A DNA stretch of 5,180 bases from an uncultured Taibaiella sp. (GTDB lineage: Bacteria; Bacteroidota; Bacteroidia; Chitinophagales; Chitinophagaceae), in assembly GCA_946886975.1 (NCBI GenBank), contig CAMPJV010000207.1, positions 1 to 5,180 on the forward strand, in the 5' to 3' direction. Positions within the stretch are counted from its first letter, which is position 1; the number at the start of each line of letters is the position of its first letter. Made by a program: the position numbers and the translations under genes. Shown here one piece after another: positions 4,467-5,180 of the stretch. The notes below the pieces were generated by a model that saw only the letters and a list, made by a program, of their open reading frames with translations, ran no database searches and had not been told where the DNA came from.

Positions 4467-5180
4467 ATTGTTCAGTATTACTTGTTTCAGTGTTCAGCAC
4501 CCATTTCTTCTCATTTAGATGGGCTACGGTAATGGGGATGTTATACTTGTTGCTTAGGTATGCTGCGGTCTGCTCCGCGGCGTATACAGAGCGGTGCTGG
4601 CCACCGGTGCAGCCGAAGGAAATGCTCAAATGGTCGAAGCCTCTTTCAAGGTAATCTTCTGTACTTATTGATACGAGGCCGAACACATGCTGCAGGAAAT
4701 CCGGCATCCTTGTTTCAAACTCAAGGAACTGACGTACCGGCTCGTCATGACCCGTCAGGTGCTTGTATGTTGGATACCTTCCAGGGTTTAATATTCCCCG
4801 GCAGTCAAATACATAGCCCCCGCCGTGAGAGCTTTTATCTTTAGGTATGCCGTTCTTATAGGAAAAACTGCATACCGATATCTCCAGCTTTGAATCCTCG
4901 CCCCGAAGCGGCTGAGTATACCTGGCCTGCATTTCCGGAGAGCTGAGCTTCTCGAGCAGGGACCGTAGCTCAGGAAAGGCTGGAGTCTGGGGATTAGTTG
5001 AAAGGAATATGTCTAGGTTCTTCAATGCCGGACCGATGCTGCTCAGAAAGTGGGACTTGTTTTGGAGCAAGCCTCTGAAGCCATAGGCACCTAATACCTG
5101 CAGCAGTCTGAGTAGGACAAATTGTGCATAGCCTCTCCGGAAATGTATCTCATCCATCCTTGCGATAGGCAGGTTGTTGA
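4465..5180 (-). CDS. RapZ C-terminal domain protein, probably fused to a kinase-like N-terminal domain (partial, 5' end outside the window)
   Basis: Only the C-terminal part is visible. An ATG occurs at 5157, but the frame stays open to the edge (NNLPIAR precedes MDEIHF), and residues 1-80 counted from that Met (RRGYAQFVLLRLLQVLGAYGF and the helices after it) read as the end of a larger domain rather than a start. In Bacteroidota this tail normally closes an aminoglycoside-phosphotransferase/choline-kinase-like domain; that assignment is from family knowledge. From about residue 90 the protein matches the C-terminal domain of RapZ: ISVCSFSYKNGIP, GGGYVFDCRGILNPGRY, LTGHDEPVRQFLE and the signature FGCTGGQHRSVYAAEQTAAYL (181-201). 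In E. coli this domain binds glucosamine-6-phosphate and small RNAs. T184, G185, H188 and R189 keep ligand-site positions, while G126 replaces E. coli H190. The Walker-A ATPase half of classical RapZ is not visible. Function here is unproven. Confidence 0.85.
   Translation of the reverse strand, partial: NNLPIARMDEIHFRRGYAQFVLLRLLQVLGAYGFRGLLQNKSHFLSSIGPALKNLDIFLSTNPQTPAFPELRSLLEKLSSPEMQARYTQPLRGEDSKLEISVCSFSYKNGIPKDKSSHGGGYVFDCRGILNPGRYPTYKHLTGHDEPVRQFLEFETRMPDFLQHVFGLVSISTEDYLERGFDHLSISFGCTGGQHRSVYAAEQTAAYLSNKYNIPITVAHLNEKKWVLNTETSNTEQ

Noticed and set aside
4560..4844. Plus-strand open frame opposite the RapZ domain
   Set aside because: It is the reverse of conserved RapZ-domain codons (GCTGGQHRS region), and its cysteine/arginine-rich product looks like a shadow frame.
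5155..5157. ATG at 5157 as the start of the RapZ-domain protein
   Set aside because: The frame is open to the window edge and the downstream residues are the interior of a larger domain, so the gene is treated as 5'-truncated.

Overview
The window looks like ordinary chromosomal DNA of a member of the Bacteroidota. The evidence is a YidC whose true start reads MDRNQVIGFSLL, a ClpP with the IIEERPMNVAQMDVFSRLMMDRIIF block, a GSCFA-family protein, a RapZ C-terminal domain attached to something other than the usual RapZ ATPase, a lack of clear Shine-Dalgarno sequences, and TAnnTTTG-type promoter elements in front of genes. Chitinophagales or a neighbouring order is plausible, but I cannot settle it from this stretch.

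Layout, left to right. Bases 1-49 hold no gene: there is an 11-bp tandem repeat at the edge, then a C-rich tract. A strong hairpin (50-80) ends the leftward gene yidC (105-1922), the inner-membrane insertase. A divergent intergenic region (1923-2098) carries a TAnnTTTG element on each strand, a perfect 14-bp palindrome midway between them, and a second dyad around the rightward element. It drives yidC leftward and a 137-residue bactofilin (2099-2512) rightward. The bactofilin converges on a GSCFA-family gene (2509-3483, leftward); the two stop codons interlock in one CTAG. A second divergent region (3484-3697) separates the GSCFA gene from clpP (3698-4420, rightward), with candidate promoter elements for both genes inside one dyad. 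A bidirectional terminator (4438-4466) lies between clpP and a leftward gene that runs off the right edge (4465-5180+). The visible part of that gene is the tail of a probable kinase-like domain joined to a RapZ C-terminal domain.

The genes alternate in strand, so there is no visible operon: each appears to be its own transcription unit. Several act at the envelope or in protein quality control: YidC inserts membrane proteins, bactofilin is a cytoskeletal scaffold often tied to cell-wall enzymes, ClpP degrades proteins, and RapZ-type domains sense amino sugars in enterobacteria. I see no linked pathway, no mobile element, no CRISPR array and no RNA gene. The most useful observations are the start-site corrections for yidC and bactofilin, the symmetrical regulatory architecture of the two divergent regions, and the RapZ domain fusion at the right edge.
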